A program made the translations under genes and the position numbers. The notes beneath the pieces are model-generated. The model saw only the letters and a program-made list of their open reading frames with translations, did not search any database and was not told the DNA's origin. Source: an uncultured Bacteroidota bacterium (GTDB taxonomy: Bacteria; Bacteroidota; Bacteroidia; Flavobacteriales; Flavobacteriaceae). Taken from it: a stretch of 8,050 nucleotides of DNA. The stretch lies in the NCBI GenBank assembly GCA_903879875.1, contig CAIRNC010000417.1, positions 1-8,050 of the forward strand, in the 5' to 3' direction. Shown here in pieces: positions 1-6,640 of this stretch; within the stretch, counting starts at the first letter, position 1, and every line of letters starts with the position of its first letter.

Positions 1-167
1 AATCGAATACTTGCTTAAATACCTTCATTCAACAAAAATAATCAAACTATTAATAAGAATAGGTTTTGGTTGAAAAATTCCTAAAAAAGTCAACTGAAAA
101 AACCATTTATTATGAGATTAATATTTATTTTTACAAACTAAAAAAACAATAAATCATTTTATACACA
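1..167. other. Intergenic leader upstream of gcvP, no gene seen
   Basis: This AT-rich stretch contains no credible coding region on either strand. A weak -7-like element (TAGGTTTT, 60-67) and another (TATTTTTA, 126-133) resemble the Bacteroidota TAnnTTTG box on the plus strand, but neither has a convincing -33 TTTG at the right spacing, so no gcvP promoter is assigned. No glycine-riboswitch-like conserved core was found in front of gcvP. Confidence 0.5.
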
Positions 168-3011
168 ATGAAAACAGAAGCTTTTGCTATAAGACACATT
201 GGGCCACGTGAAAATGACCTTCAACACATGTTGAAAACTATTGGTGCATCATCGCTGGACCAATTGATTTTTGAAACTATTCCTAGTGATATTCGTCTGA
301 AATCTGATTTGGATTTAGACCCAGCCATGACCGAATTTGAATTTTCTAATCACATTCTAGAATTAGGCAATAAAAACAAAACTTTTCAATCTTACATCGG
401 TTTGGGATACAACCAAGCCATTGTACCCGCTGTTATTCAACGTAATATTTTTGAAAACCCAGGTTGGTACACTGCCTATACACCCTATCAAGCCGAAATT
501 TCTCAAGGTCGCTTAGAAGCCATTTTGAATTTCCAAACTATGGTTGTAGAATTAACAGGAATGGAAATTGCAAATGCTTCTTTGTTAGACGAAGGTACTG
601 CTGCAGCTGAAGCAATGGCTTTATTATTTGATGTTCGTTCTCGGGATCAAAAGAAAAATAATATCAATAAATTTTTCGTTTCTGACCAAATTTTACCACA
701 AACACTTTCTGTTTTACAAACTAGATCCAATCCTATCGGCGTTGAATTAGTAGTTGGAAATCATGAAACTTTTGATTTTTCTTCCGATTTTTTTGGTGCA
801 TTATTGCAATATCCAGGAAAATTTGGACAAGTATACGATTACGCAGGCTTTATTTCTAAAGCTAATGAAAACGAAATAAAAGTAGCCGTTGCTGCCGATA
901 TTTTAAGTTTAGTAAAACTAACTTCACCCGGAGAAATGGGAGCAGCAGTTGTTGTTGGAACTACACAGCGATTCGGAATTCCATTGGGATATGGCGGACC
1001 ACATGCTGCTTATTTTGCTACAAAAGAAGAATACAAACGCAGCATGCCTGGACGTATTATAGGTGTAACAGTTGATGCCAACGGCAATCGCGCACTTCGT
1101 TTAGCGTTACAAACCCGGGAACAACATATAAAACGAGACAAAGCCACTTCCAATATTTGTACTGCACAAGTATTATTATCGGTTATGGCTGGTATGTATG
1201 CCGTTTTTCATGGACCTAAAGGATTGCAATCCATTGCCAATAAAGTACATGCTACTACCGCAACTCTTGCAAACGAACTACAAAAACTAGGCTTACAACA
1301 AACCAATACTGCATTTTTTGACACCATAGTTGTAAAATGTGATGCAAAAAAAGTCAAAGAAATAGCCGAATCAAAAGCCATTAATTTTTATTATATTGAC
1401 GAAACTTCTGTTTCGATTTCAATTAATGAAACTACAAGTTTGAATGATTTGAATACGATTGTTTCTGTTTTTGCTGCCGCAAATGACAAGCAAGCAAACC
1501 CAATTGAAGGTTTAACAAATGCCACGCATTTTCCAGAGCATCTTATTAGAACTTCTTCGTTTCTAAAACATGACGTTTTTAACAAATACCATTCCGAAAC
1601 GGCATTGATGCGTTATATAAAAATGCTGGAACGAAAAGATTTATCGTTGACGCATTCCATGATTTCATTGGGTTCTTGTACAATGAAGCTAAATGCAGCA
1701 ACCGAAATGTTGCCGTTGAGTATGGGACAATGGAACAACATTCATCCTTTCGCTCCTTTAAATCAAGTACAAGGTTATCAAGAAATGTTGTCAAAATTGG
1801 AACATCAATTGAATATTATTACTGGTTTTGCAGGCACAACATTGCAACCTAATTCTGGAGCACAAGGCGAATATGCTGGGCTTATGGTTATTCGTGCCTA
1901 TCACCAATCTCGTGGCGATTTTCATAGAAACATAGCTTTGATTCCTTCGTCGGCACACGGAACAAATCCTGCCTCTGCAGCCATGGCTGGAATGAAAGTA
2001 GTAGTTACAAAAACATTAGAAAACGGAAATATTGATGTTGACGACATAAGAGAAAAAGCTATTTTATACAAAGACAATTTATCTTGTTTGATGGTTACTT
2101 ATCCATCCACTCATGGTGTTTTTGAAAGTGCTATTAAAGAAATCACACAACTTATTCACGATAATGGCGGACAAGTTTATATGGATGGTGCCAACATGAA
2201 TGCGCAAGTTGGATTGACCAATCCTGCTACCATTGGCGCCGATGTATGTCATTTAAATCTACACAAAACCTTTGCTATTCCTCACGGCGGTGGAGGTCCT
2301 GGTGTAGGGCCAATTTGTGTGGCAAAACATTTAGTTCCATTCTTGCCAACAAATCCTATTGTAGCAACAGGTGGCGAAAAAGCGATAACCGCTATTTCAT
2401 CAGCACCTTGGGGTTCGGCTATGGTTTGCTTGATTTCCTACAGCTACATCTGTATGTTGGGCGCCGAAGGACTTAAAAACGCAACAACTTACGCCATTTT
2501 GAATGCCAATTATATCAAAGAGAAATTAAACGGTCATTACGTTACTTTATATTCTGGCGAAAAAGGACGCGCTGCTCACGAAATGATTTTAGACTGCCAT
2601 CCGTTTAAGAAAAATGGCATTGATGTTACTGATATTTCCAAAAGATTGATGGATTATGGTTTTCACGCGCCAACCGTTTCCTTTCCTGTTCACGACACTA
2701 TAATGATTGAACCTACAGAAAGTGAAAATTTAGAAGAATTAGACCGTTTTTGTGATGCATTAATTGCTATTAGAAAAGAAATTGATGCTTCAAATCCAGA
2801 AGAAAAAAACAATGTGTTGAAAAATGCACCGCATACATTAGCGATGCTAACTGCTGACGTTTGGGAATTCCCTTACACTCGAGAGCAAGCCGCTTTTCCG
2901 TTAGCTTATATTTCCGAAAACAAATTCTGGCCTTCTGTTCGTAGAGCCGATGATGCTTATGGCGATAGAAATTTAGTTTGCTCGTGTGCTCCAATAGAAG
3001 CGTATATGTAA
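168..3011 (+). CDS. gcvP: Glycine dehydrogenase (decarboxylating), P-protein of the glycine cleavage system
   Basis: The 947-residue product is a full-length, single-chain P-protein; single-chain family members are usually about 950 residues. It is the cytoplasmic PLP enzyme that decarboxylates glycine and passes the aminomethyl group to the lipoyl arm of the H-protein (GcvH). The N-terminus carries the typical AFAIRHIGP motif (about residues 5-13). The first half resembles the catalytically weaker repeat of the fold. The second half has SLGSCTMKLNAATEM, GTNPASAAMAGM and the PLP-binding segment HLNLHKTFAIPHGGGGPG, which places the Schiff-base lysine at Lys700. The ATG at 168 is favoured because the conserved N-terminus begins immediately after it. 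The gene stands alone, with gcvT and gcvH not in the window, and is followed by its own terminator, so it is probably monocistronic. No frameshift or missing key residue was seen. Confidence 0.98.
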   Translation: MKTEAFAIRHIGPRENDLQHMLKTIGASSLDQLIFETIPSDIRLKSDLDLDPAMTEFEFSNHILELGNKNKTFQSYIGLGYNQAIVPAVIQRNIFENPGWYTAYTPYQAEISQGRLEAILNFQTMVVELTGMEIANASLLDEGTAAAEAMALLFDVRSRDQKKNNINKFFVSDQILPQTLSVLQTRSNPIGVELVVGNHETFDFSSDFFGALLQYPGKFGQVYDYAGFISKANENEIKVAVAADILSLVKLTSPGEMGAAVVVGTTQRFGIPLGYGGPHAAYFATKEEYKRSMPGRIIGVTVDANGNRALRLALQTREQHIKRDKATSNICTAQVLLSVMAGMYAVFHGPKGLQSIANKVHATTATLANELQKLGLQQTNTAFFDTIVVKCDAKKVKEIAESKAINFYYIDETSVSISINETTSLNDLNTIVSVFAAANDKQANPIEGLTNATHFPEHLIRTSSFLKHDVFNKYHSETALMRYIKMLERKDLSLTHSMISLGSCTMKLNAATEMLPLSMGQWNNIHPFAPLNQVQGYQEMLSKLEHQLNIITGFAGTTLQPNSGAQGEYAGLMVIRAYHQSRGDFHRNIALIPSSAHGTNPASAAMAGMKVVVTKTLENGNIDVDDIREKAILYKDNLSCLMVTYPSTHGVFESAIKEITQLIHDNGGQVYMDGANMNAQVGLTNPATIGADVCHLNLHKTFAIPHGGGGPGVGPICVAKHLVPFLPTNPIVATGGEKAITAISSAPWGSAMVCLISYSYICMLGAEGLKNATTYAILNANYIKEKLNGHYVTLYSGEKGRAAHEMILDCHPFKKNGIDVTDISKRLMDYGFHAPTVSFPVHDTIMIEPTESENLEELDRFCDALIAIRKEIDASNPEEKNNVLKNAPHTLAMLTADVWEFPYTREQAAFPLAYISENKFWPSVRRADDAYGDRNLVCSCAPIEAYM

Positions 3012-3032
3012 ACGGCTAAACCCTTTTATTTT

Positions 3033-3067
3033 AAATCCCAAATTCTGAAAAGAGTTTGGGATTTTTT
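3033..3067 (+). terminator. Intrinsic terminator of gcvP
   Basis: A perfect 10-bp inverted repeat, AAATCCCAAA (3033-3042) and TTTGGGATTT (3055-3064), encloses a 12-nt loop. It ends in a run of six T (3062-3067), 21 bases after the gcvP stop. This is the standard form of a Rho-independent terminator. On the other strand the hairpin is followed only by TTTAAAATAAAA, so termination of the convergent minus-strand operon here is possible but weaker. Confidence 0.85.
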
Positions 3068-3116
3068 GTTGGTGAAAAATGGAAATAGAGTTATAAATAA
3101 ATTTTTCAAGTTGAAT

Positions 3117-3701
3117 CTACCTAGTTAAAACTAAATTCACTTTTGGAATTGGAATTAAATTATAAATATCTTCAAGTCCTGCAAATTGACATCCTTGACT
3201 GTTCCAATATTCATCTTGTAGAAAACCCCTATATTCTAACTGATTGGTAGCAGGATTTCCTCTTAATACAAAACTAGCTGTAACACTACATAAATCCTTG
3301 TCTAAATAAAGCATCCATAATGCATTATTTTTCCCAGAACCTGAATTTCTAATTTTCATTAAATTATAGTTTTGTTCGTTTAGATTGTTTGCAATTACTA
3401 CATTATTAGACAATGTAGTTATTTTGTATTTACCCACCAATCTATCTTCATAATAATAATAACCCGACTCTGACATATTTATTTCTTTAAATCTTTTTTC
3501 AATAACTAATGTAAACTTTTTCCCATCCCATTCACCTTCCCATGTCCCTACATAAGGCAAGAGTTTATTATCTATATCTTTTACATAAGTACCTGACGGT
3601 ATACCTATTACAGTGTTAAAAGGAACTTCTATTCCTTCTTGCGCATAAGAATAAAATGAACTTACAAAGACTGCTATTGCTATTTTAATTTGTGTTTTCA
3701 T
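3117..3701 (-). CDS. Small secreted protein, DUF6705-like (flavobacterial), unknown function
   Basis: The 194-residue protein begins with a clear Sec signal peptide: basic MKTQIK, a hydrophobic stretch to about residue 18, and probable cleavage after Ala20 in SYA-Q. The mature part is predicted beta-rich, with YVGTWEGEWDGKKFTLVIEK at residues 50-69 and a C-terminus ending in IPKVNLVLTR. The early GTW-x-G motif, the opening PSGTYVKDIDNKLLPY and the closing NLVLT pattern resemble the flavobacterial DUF6705 group as I remember it; this was not confirmed by a search. Cys138 and Cys171 could form a disulfide outside the cytoplasm. The start codon lies 12 bases after the stop of the tail ORF of the lipoprotein gene, so both are almost certainly on one transcript. 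Function is unknown; a role beside the upstream lipoprotein is inference from gene order only. Confidence 0.8.
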   Translation of the reverse strand: MKTQIKIAIAVFVSSFYSYAQEGIEVPFNTVIGIPSGTYVKDIDNKLLPYVGTWEGEWDGKKFTLVIEKRFKEINMSESGYYYYEDRLVGKYKITTLSNNVVIANNLNEQNYNLMKIRNSGSGKNNALWMLYLDKDLCSVTASFVLRGNPATNQLEYRGFLQDEYWNSQGCQFAGLEDIYNLIPIPKVNLVLTR

Positions 3702-3713
3702 AATTTTGTTGTT

Positions 3714-3851
3714 TTAATTACAAGGTATTTCTATTGGATTTCCATTATCATTTAATACTAATCTACTCCATTGCGTTAAATCGCCGTTTGTGGCTTTATA
3801 CAATCCTACATTATTATCTATTCCTTTGGCTTTTAGAAATTCCAAAAACAT
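3714..3851 (-). pseudogene. Detached C-terminal tail of the lipoprotein gene, in frame behind a TAG
   Basis: This 45-codon ATG-to-TAA stretch lies in exactly the same frame as the lipoprotein gene upstream, separated only by TAG (3855-3857) and one AAA codon. Its peptide, beginning MFLEFLKAKGIDNNVGLYKA and ending NPIEIPCN, reads like the end of a longer protein rather than an independent small protein. From memory, flavobacterial JAB-like lipoproteins end with a similar segment (F-L then GLYKA, a Trp-Ser or Trp-x-Ser motif, and a terminal P-C-N). I therefore infer that the gene originally continued through 3855 to 3714, giving about 489 residues, and that a nonsense codon now splits it. Alternatives are a sequencing error, TAG readthrough, or re-initiation at the ATG three bases downstream of the stop. 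Read as an independent gene it would have no signal peptide. Confidence 0.65.
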
Positions 3852-3854
3852 TTT

Positions 3855-5183
3855 CTAAAGATTTGTTGAATTGAGGTTGTCGTCAGCTTCTAATTCTTTT
3901 GCCTTATTTGTATATTCATCTCTAAATTTATCAAAATCAATAGCACTTACATCTACCGTGGGTGATAACATTTTGAGTGCAAATGTGCCTTCGGAAGAAA
4001 CCATGATGCCATAGGTATCACTATAAGTTAGTCCAAGACTTACAGCATCTGTTTGACAAGTTGTTGCAAAGGTTTGTAAATCTTTAGGAGAAAGCATTTT
4101 TACAGATACATGATCTTCGCCGTTTATAATTGTTATGTCGTTATGAACATGGGCATATCCTGCAACTTTTATTGAAGGAGGGAAAGTTAGAGTATGTGTA
4201 TTGGGATTAGCTGTTAAATTACTATAATTGACTAAATTGGTATTGGATCTGTTTTCTATAAAACCCGTTTCGTGGTCGAGTGCAAAAGAAGCAGGACTAT
4301 TTAATTGTGCCATTTTGTTATTGAAAACCGTTTGATTTGCTTTTGCTATTAAATCATCACACGGTGTTTTATCTACATCATTTTTAGGCCCATCAAAATG
4401 AAAATCACCCAAAACAGGGGTAGTCAAAACACCTCCGTCGTCGTTGGGTGAACCTCCAGTACCGTCACTACCTCCACCTGATGTAGTGCCTGTGCCATCA
4501 CTACCACTTGTTGAAGAGCCATCACCACCGCTATTGGGGGTGCTAGGCGCTTCATTTGCTGGGCAAAGGACTTCTACTGCTTTTACATACATATGACTTA
4601 TTGTACAATTTCCACCCGCTACGTGTTCTTTTCCCCCTTGGTCACACATTAAAACATATATAAAACAATCGCCACCAGAAGAACTATAAACATTGTTGAA
4701 CAACGGGGATATGATATTGCTTTTTTCTATTACTCCTTTAAACAAAAAAGAATTATCAGCCGCAAGTTTAATTTCTTCAGGAGTATATTTTAACACGTAG
4801 GCAAGTTTTAAACCGTCAATTTTAGACTCTTGTATGACAAGATTTTCAAATTTATCTAATAGAATTTGATTATCTCTTTCAATATACATGGTATAAGAAA
4901 TTACAGAGTCTGTTTCTATTACTTTAACGTTACCATCAGGTATGGTAAAACCATTTTCAATTTCTAATGAAGTTTTTGAAAATTCAGAACTAGGACTTAA
5001 TTTATTGTATAAGTCTTTAAATCTTTTGTCTTTAAAAAGTTCATTAAGTTTAATTTCTTTTACAGTAATGCCTTTTTTAGAAGTTGTAGACTCTTCTGAA
5101 AAGTTGTCTTTTTCACAACTTATAAACGCAATCAATAAAGTAATTGCAAGTAAATTTCTTATTTTTTTCAATTTGATTCTCAT
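3855..5183 (-). CDS. Probable surface lipoprotein with JAMM/JAB-like metallopeptidase signature (C-terminally cut by TAG)
   Basis: I chose the ATG at 5183 (442 residues) because it starts a type II signal peptide: basic MRIKLKKIRN, a hydrophobic core, and lipobox-like F-I-S-Cys23. A further open 111 codons upstream lack signal character and overlap the divergent regulator gene, so they are rejected. Residues after Cys23 (EKDNFSEE) are Lys/acidic-rich, like the lipoprotein export signal known in Bacteroidota, which suggests surface exposure. Order of parts: N-terminal region to about residue 210 with several Cys; low-complexity Gly/Ser/Thr/Asp linker about 213-252; C-terminal domain about 275-442. 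That domain has Glu305 (HETGF), His345-x-His347 (GYAHVH) and Ser365-x-x-Asp368 (SPKD), matching the order E...HxH...SxxD of JAMM/MPN metallopeptidases. The gap between HxH and SxxD is longer than the canonical one. The family call is moderate and activity unproven. An in-frame TAG ends the protein early relative to the tail still present downstream. Confidence 0.72.
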   Translation of the reverse strand: MRIKLKKIRNLLAITLLIAFISCEKDNFSEESTTSKKGITVKEIKLNELFKDKRFKDLYNKLSPSSEFSKTSLEIENGFTIPDGNVKVIETDSVISYTMYIERDNQILLDKFENLVIQESKIDGLKLAYVLKYTPEEIKLAADNSFLFKGVIEKSNIISPLFNNVYSSSGGDCFIYVLMCDQGGKEHVAGGNCTISHMYVKAVEVLCPANEAPSTPNSGGDGSSTSGSDGTGTTSGGGSDGTGGSPNDDGGVLTTPVLGDFHFDGPKNDVDKTPCDDLIAKANQTVFNNKMAQLNSPASFALDHETGFIENRSNTNLVNYSNLTANPNTHTLTFPPSIKVAGYAHVHNDITIINGEDHVSVKMLSPKDLQTFATTCQTDAVSLGLTYSDTYGIMVSSEGTFALKMLSPTVDVSAIDFDKFRDEYTNKAKELEADDNLNSTNL

Positions 5184-5267
5184 AAATTTTCGGTTTTTAA
5201 AATTAAACATTTTTAGTTGGAACAAAGTGGGTTTTTCGAGAACTTTTTTGTTGTTGTAAATTTGTGA

Positions 5268-5299
5268 GAAATTTAGCAGATAAAAAATTACTTTTTCAA
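5268..5299 (-). promoter_or_regulatory. Weak candidate promoter of the lipoprotein operon
   Basis: Read on the minus strand, TAAATTTC (5275 to 5268) matches seven of the eight positions of the Bacteroidota TAnnTTTG -7 box. A TTG (5299 to 5297) lies 21 bases further upstream, slightly beyond the usual 19-base spacing. The leader to the ATG at 5183 would be about 80 bases. The region is so AT-rich that chance matches are likely. The 10-mer AATTACTTTT also occurs twice here (5286-5295 and 5327-5336), 41 bases apart, and could be an operator for the neighbouring XRE regulator, but this is only a possibility. Confidence 0.25.
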
Positions 5300-5357
5300 C
5301 AAAAACCACACTTTTATAGATGAAATAATTACTTTTACGATAAAAACATTGAATATT

Positions 5358-5786
5358 ATGGATGAAATACTGCAAAAAATAAAAGAATACCGCAATAAAA
5401 AAGGATATTCTTATGACATCATGGCGCACGAACTCAACACTTCGCCTGCGGCTTACAGAAAAATTGAACTCAATCAAACTAAACTTACGGTTGAAAGGCT
5501 GTTTCAAATAGCGCAAATTCTCGATGCGAAAGTGGAAAACTTGTTGAATCTAAAGGCAGAAACCGAGTTTAAGCAAACCAATACCGACAGTGCTACAGGC
5601 TATCAACAACAAATTGAACATTTTTATGCCGAAAACAAAGAAACCAACGACCGTTTTATAAAATCATTGCAAGAGGAAATAGTTTTTCTAAGAGAACAGC
5701 TTAAAAAAACAATCCGTAAATTCATTAATCTGAGTTCACGGATTGGGTTTGAAAACAATTTTAAAACTATAGTTTCTTTGGTTTAG
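5358..5786 (+). CDS. XRE-family helix-turn-helix regulator with coiled-coil tail, probably 3'-extended
   Basis: The 142-residue protein has a Cro/C1-type HTH at about residues 4-62, with conserved features YRNKKGYSYDIMAHELNTSP, the recognition-helix region AAYRKIELNQTKLTVERLFQ, and IAQILD. It is followed by a linker and a Glu/Gln/Lys-rich probable coiled coil at about 82-117, suggesting a dimeric DNA-binding protein in the cytoplasm. I prefer ATG at 5358; an upstream TTG at 5349 would add three residues. The gene is divergent from the lipoprotein operon across 174 bases, a common arrangement for a local regulator, but no operator is proven. The last 25 residues (118-142) do not look like part of the family. 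They are encoded across the terminator hairpin of the convergent gene and overlap that gene by 20 bases. A -1 shift at the A7 tract (5703-5709) would instead end the protein after ...LKKNNP at TAA 5717-5719, giving 120 residues. Confidence 0.85.
   Translation: MDEILQKIKEYRNKKGYSYDIMAHELNTSPAAYRKIELNQTKLTVERLFQIAQILDAKVENLLNLKAETEFKQTNTDSATGYQQQIEHFYAENKETNDRFIKSLQEEIVFLREQLKKTIRKFINLSSRIGFENNFKTIVSLV
5703..5745 (-). terminator. Intrinsic terminator of the 5767-6138 gene, inside the convergent regulator ORF
   Basis: Read on the minus strand, CAATCCGT (5745 to 5738) pairs perfectly with ACGGATTG (5717 to 5710). The stem extends inward by one G-U and two A-U pairs, and a run of seven T (5709 to 5703) follows. 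It starts 22 bases after the stop of the minus-strand gene, ideal for its terminator. On the plus strand there is no T-run after the hairpin. The hairpin sits inside the last codons of the XRE regulator, which supports the idea that those codons are a recent extension. Confidence 0.8.
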
Positions 5787-6138
5787 GCGCTGGAGTATCA
5801 TCAACACTAATACCCCAATCAGACAATTTTTTAGGATTATCGCCAAAAGTGGCTTTTAAAAGCGCAATGCTTTGTTTCAATCCTTTTGTTATTTCAGGCA
5901 TTTTCAAATCTCTAGCCGCATAATATTTTTCCATTTCGCCTTTGTGAAACTCTGCCGACGTGTGGTCTGTAATTGCAGGTGTGATTTTAGGTCCTGTAAC
6001 CGCCCAATCAACATCTTGTAATAGTTTTAAAGGGCTTGCTGCTCCTAAAGCCACGTGTTTATCATAAACAACTTTGGCTAAATCTAAATTTTCTTTTGGG
6101 TTTTTTGACAAAACCACTCTTCCTTTTGTTCTAGGCAT
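5767..6138 (-). CDS. Conserved-looking small basic protein, unknown function
   Basis: The 123-residue product starts MPRTKGRVVLSKNPKENLDL and ends in a basic, Pro/Lys-rich tail (APKPKKL). It has no signal peptide or membrane segment, so it should be cytoplasmic. The middle (about residues 20-100) is predicted mostly helical, with LAKVVYDKHVALGAASPLKL and a Glu/Lys/Tyr-rich stretch. A compact motif NPKKLSDWGISVDDTP (about 101-116) closes the folded part. I recall similar Bacteroidota hypothetical proteins with an N-terminal R-V-x-L...NP pattern and a terminal NPK-x-L-x-x-WG-x-V-DDTP motif, but I cannot give a function. It has its own promoter-like box upstream and terminator downstream, so it is probably a single-gene unit. 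It overlaps the 3' end of the convergent XRE regulator by 20 bases. Confidence 0.85.
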   Translation of the reverse strand: MPRTKGRVVLSKNPKENLDLAKVVYDKHVALGAASPLKLLQDVDWAVTGPKITPAITDHTSAEFHKGEMEKYYAARDLKMPEITKGLKQSIALLKATFGDNPKKLSDWGISVDDTPAPKPKKL

Positions 6139-6181
6139 GATTTTTCTTTTTTAAATTATAAATACGTTTAAATTATTCACA

Positions 6182-6212
6182 CAAATTTAAAAATATATTC
6201 ATACGAATAACA
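6182..6212 (-). promoter_or_regulatory. Bacteroidota-type promoter for the 5767-6138 gene
   Basis: Read on the minus strand, TAAATTTG (6189 to 6182) is an exact match to the TAnnTTTG -7 box. TGTT (6212 to 6209) lies exactly 19 bases upstream, where TTTG is expected, and matches it partly. Transcription would start about 37 bases before the ATG. The leader is A-rich with no clear Shine-Dalgarno site, as is usual in this phylum. Confidence 0.5.
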
Positions 6213-6297
6213 CGAATTAACGCTTTTTTAATAAATTATATTCAGCAATAATGCCAATTTAGACAAAGTATCATTAAAAATAGGCAATAATCATTCC

Positions 6298-6527
6298 ATG
6301 AAATGCCAAAATCAATCATGGAAATGGCATTTCTATTAATGGAAACGGCAAATCCATTAATGGAAATGGCAAAGTCAATCATGGAAATGACAAATCCATT
6401 AATGGAAATGGCAAAGTCAATCATGGAAACGGCAAATCCATTAATGGAAATGGCAAAGTCAATCATGGAAATGACAAATCCATTAATGGAAATGGCAAAG
6501 TCAGTAATAGAAGTTCCAAAAACTAGA
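6298..6527 (+). repeat. 21-bp-unit minisatellite with 84-bp higher-order repeat
   Basis: About ten 21-bp units run head to tail, with clean unit boundaries at 6318, 6339, 6360, 6381, 6402, 6423, 6444, 6465 and 6486. The 20-bp first unit (6298) and the last unit (6507-6527) are degenerate. Each clean unit starts ATGGAAA, followed by TGG, TGA or CGG and then, in most units, CAAA. From 6339 on, unit ends alternate between ATCCATTA and GTCAATC. The blocks 6339-6422 and 6423-6506 differ only at two bases at their very ends, indicating a recent 84-bp duplication. Each CATTA-to-ATGG junction creates the palindrome CCATTAATGG. No spacers are present, so it is not a CRISPR array. Translated in frame it would give heptads such as MEMAKSI and MEMTNPL, but unit differences are mostly non-synonymous and nothing else supports coding. 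Confidence 0.9.
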
Positions 6528-6614
6528 ATTTATTTGAGAACTGCATTCTTGTATTCAATAATAAATTCTAATAAAATACCCTCCTAAAAAACGATGAGCT
6601 TCAAGTCAAAATCC

Positions 6615-6622
6615 TATATTTG
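6615..6622 (+). promoter_or_regulatory. -7 promoter box of the exonuclease gene
   Basis: TATATTTG matches the Bacteroidota TAnnTTTG box exactly and lies 18 bases before the ATG at 6641, implying a short A-rich leader. No good -33 TTTG is seen 19 bases upstream, so promoter strength is uncertain. Confidence 0.5.
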
Positions 6623-6640
6623 TACACATAAAAAACAAAA

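Larger units (their letters stand above)
6139..6640. other. Gene-free region between divergent genes: two promoters and a minisatellite
   Basis: This roughly 500-base stretch separates the minus-strand small protein gene from the plus-strand exonuclease gene. It contains the promoter-like box of the former, a 21-bp-unit tandem array, and the promoter-like box of the latter. Between 6213 and 6297 I see only AT-rich sequence, with GCAATAAT occurring twice (6245-6252 and 6284-6291), perhaps eroded repeat material. A 94-codon plus-strand reading frame (6303-6587) and a minus-strand one through the array are open only because the repeat unit is a multiple of three, so they are not called as genes. 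Confidence 0.6.

Noticed and set aside
1..167. Glycine riboswitch upstream of gcvP
   Set aside because: The leader is AT-rich and lacks the conserved purine-rich core and paired helices of that riboswitch.
1391..2994. Open frames on both strands within gcvP (1391-1585, 1579-1794, 2246-2476, 2770-2994)
   Set aside because: They lie entirely inside the strongly conserved gcvP coding sequence and show no recognisable protein features.
4942..5259. Plus-strand open frame of 105 codons opposite the lipoprotein N-terminus
   Set aside because: It is antisense to a convincing signal peptide and mature N-terminus, and its composition is that of a shadow frame.
5184..5516. 111-codon N-terminal extension of the lipoprotein reading frame
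   Set aside because: It overlaps the divergent XRE gene, lacks protein-like composition, and would bury the lipoprotein signal peptide that starts at 5183.
6298..6527. CRISPR array
   Set aside because: The units are directly adjacent with no unique spacers, and no cas genes are nearby.
6242..6587. Heptad-repeat peptides encoded by the minisatellite on either strand
   Set aside because: Frames stay open because the unit is 21 bp; changes between units are mostly non-synonymous and no gene-specific start region or conserved non-repeat domain is seen.
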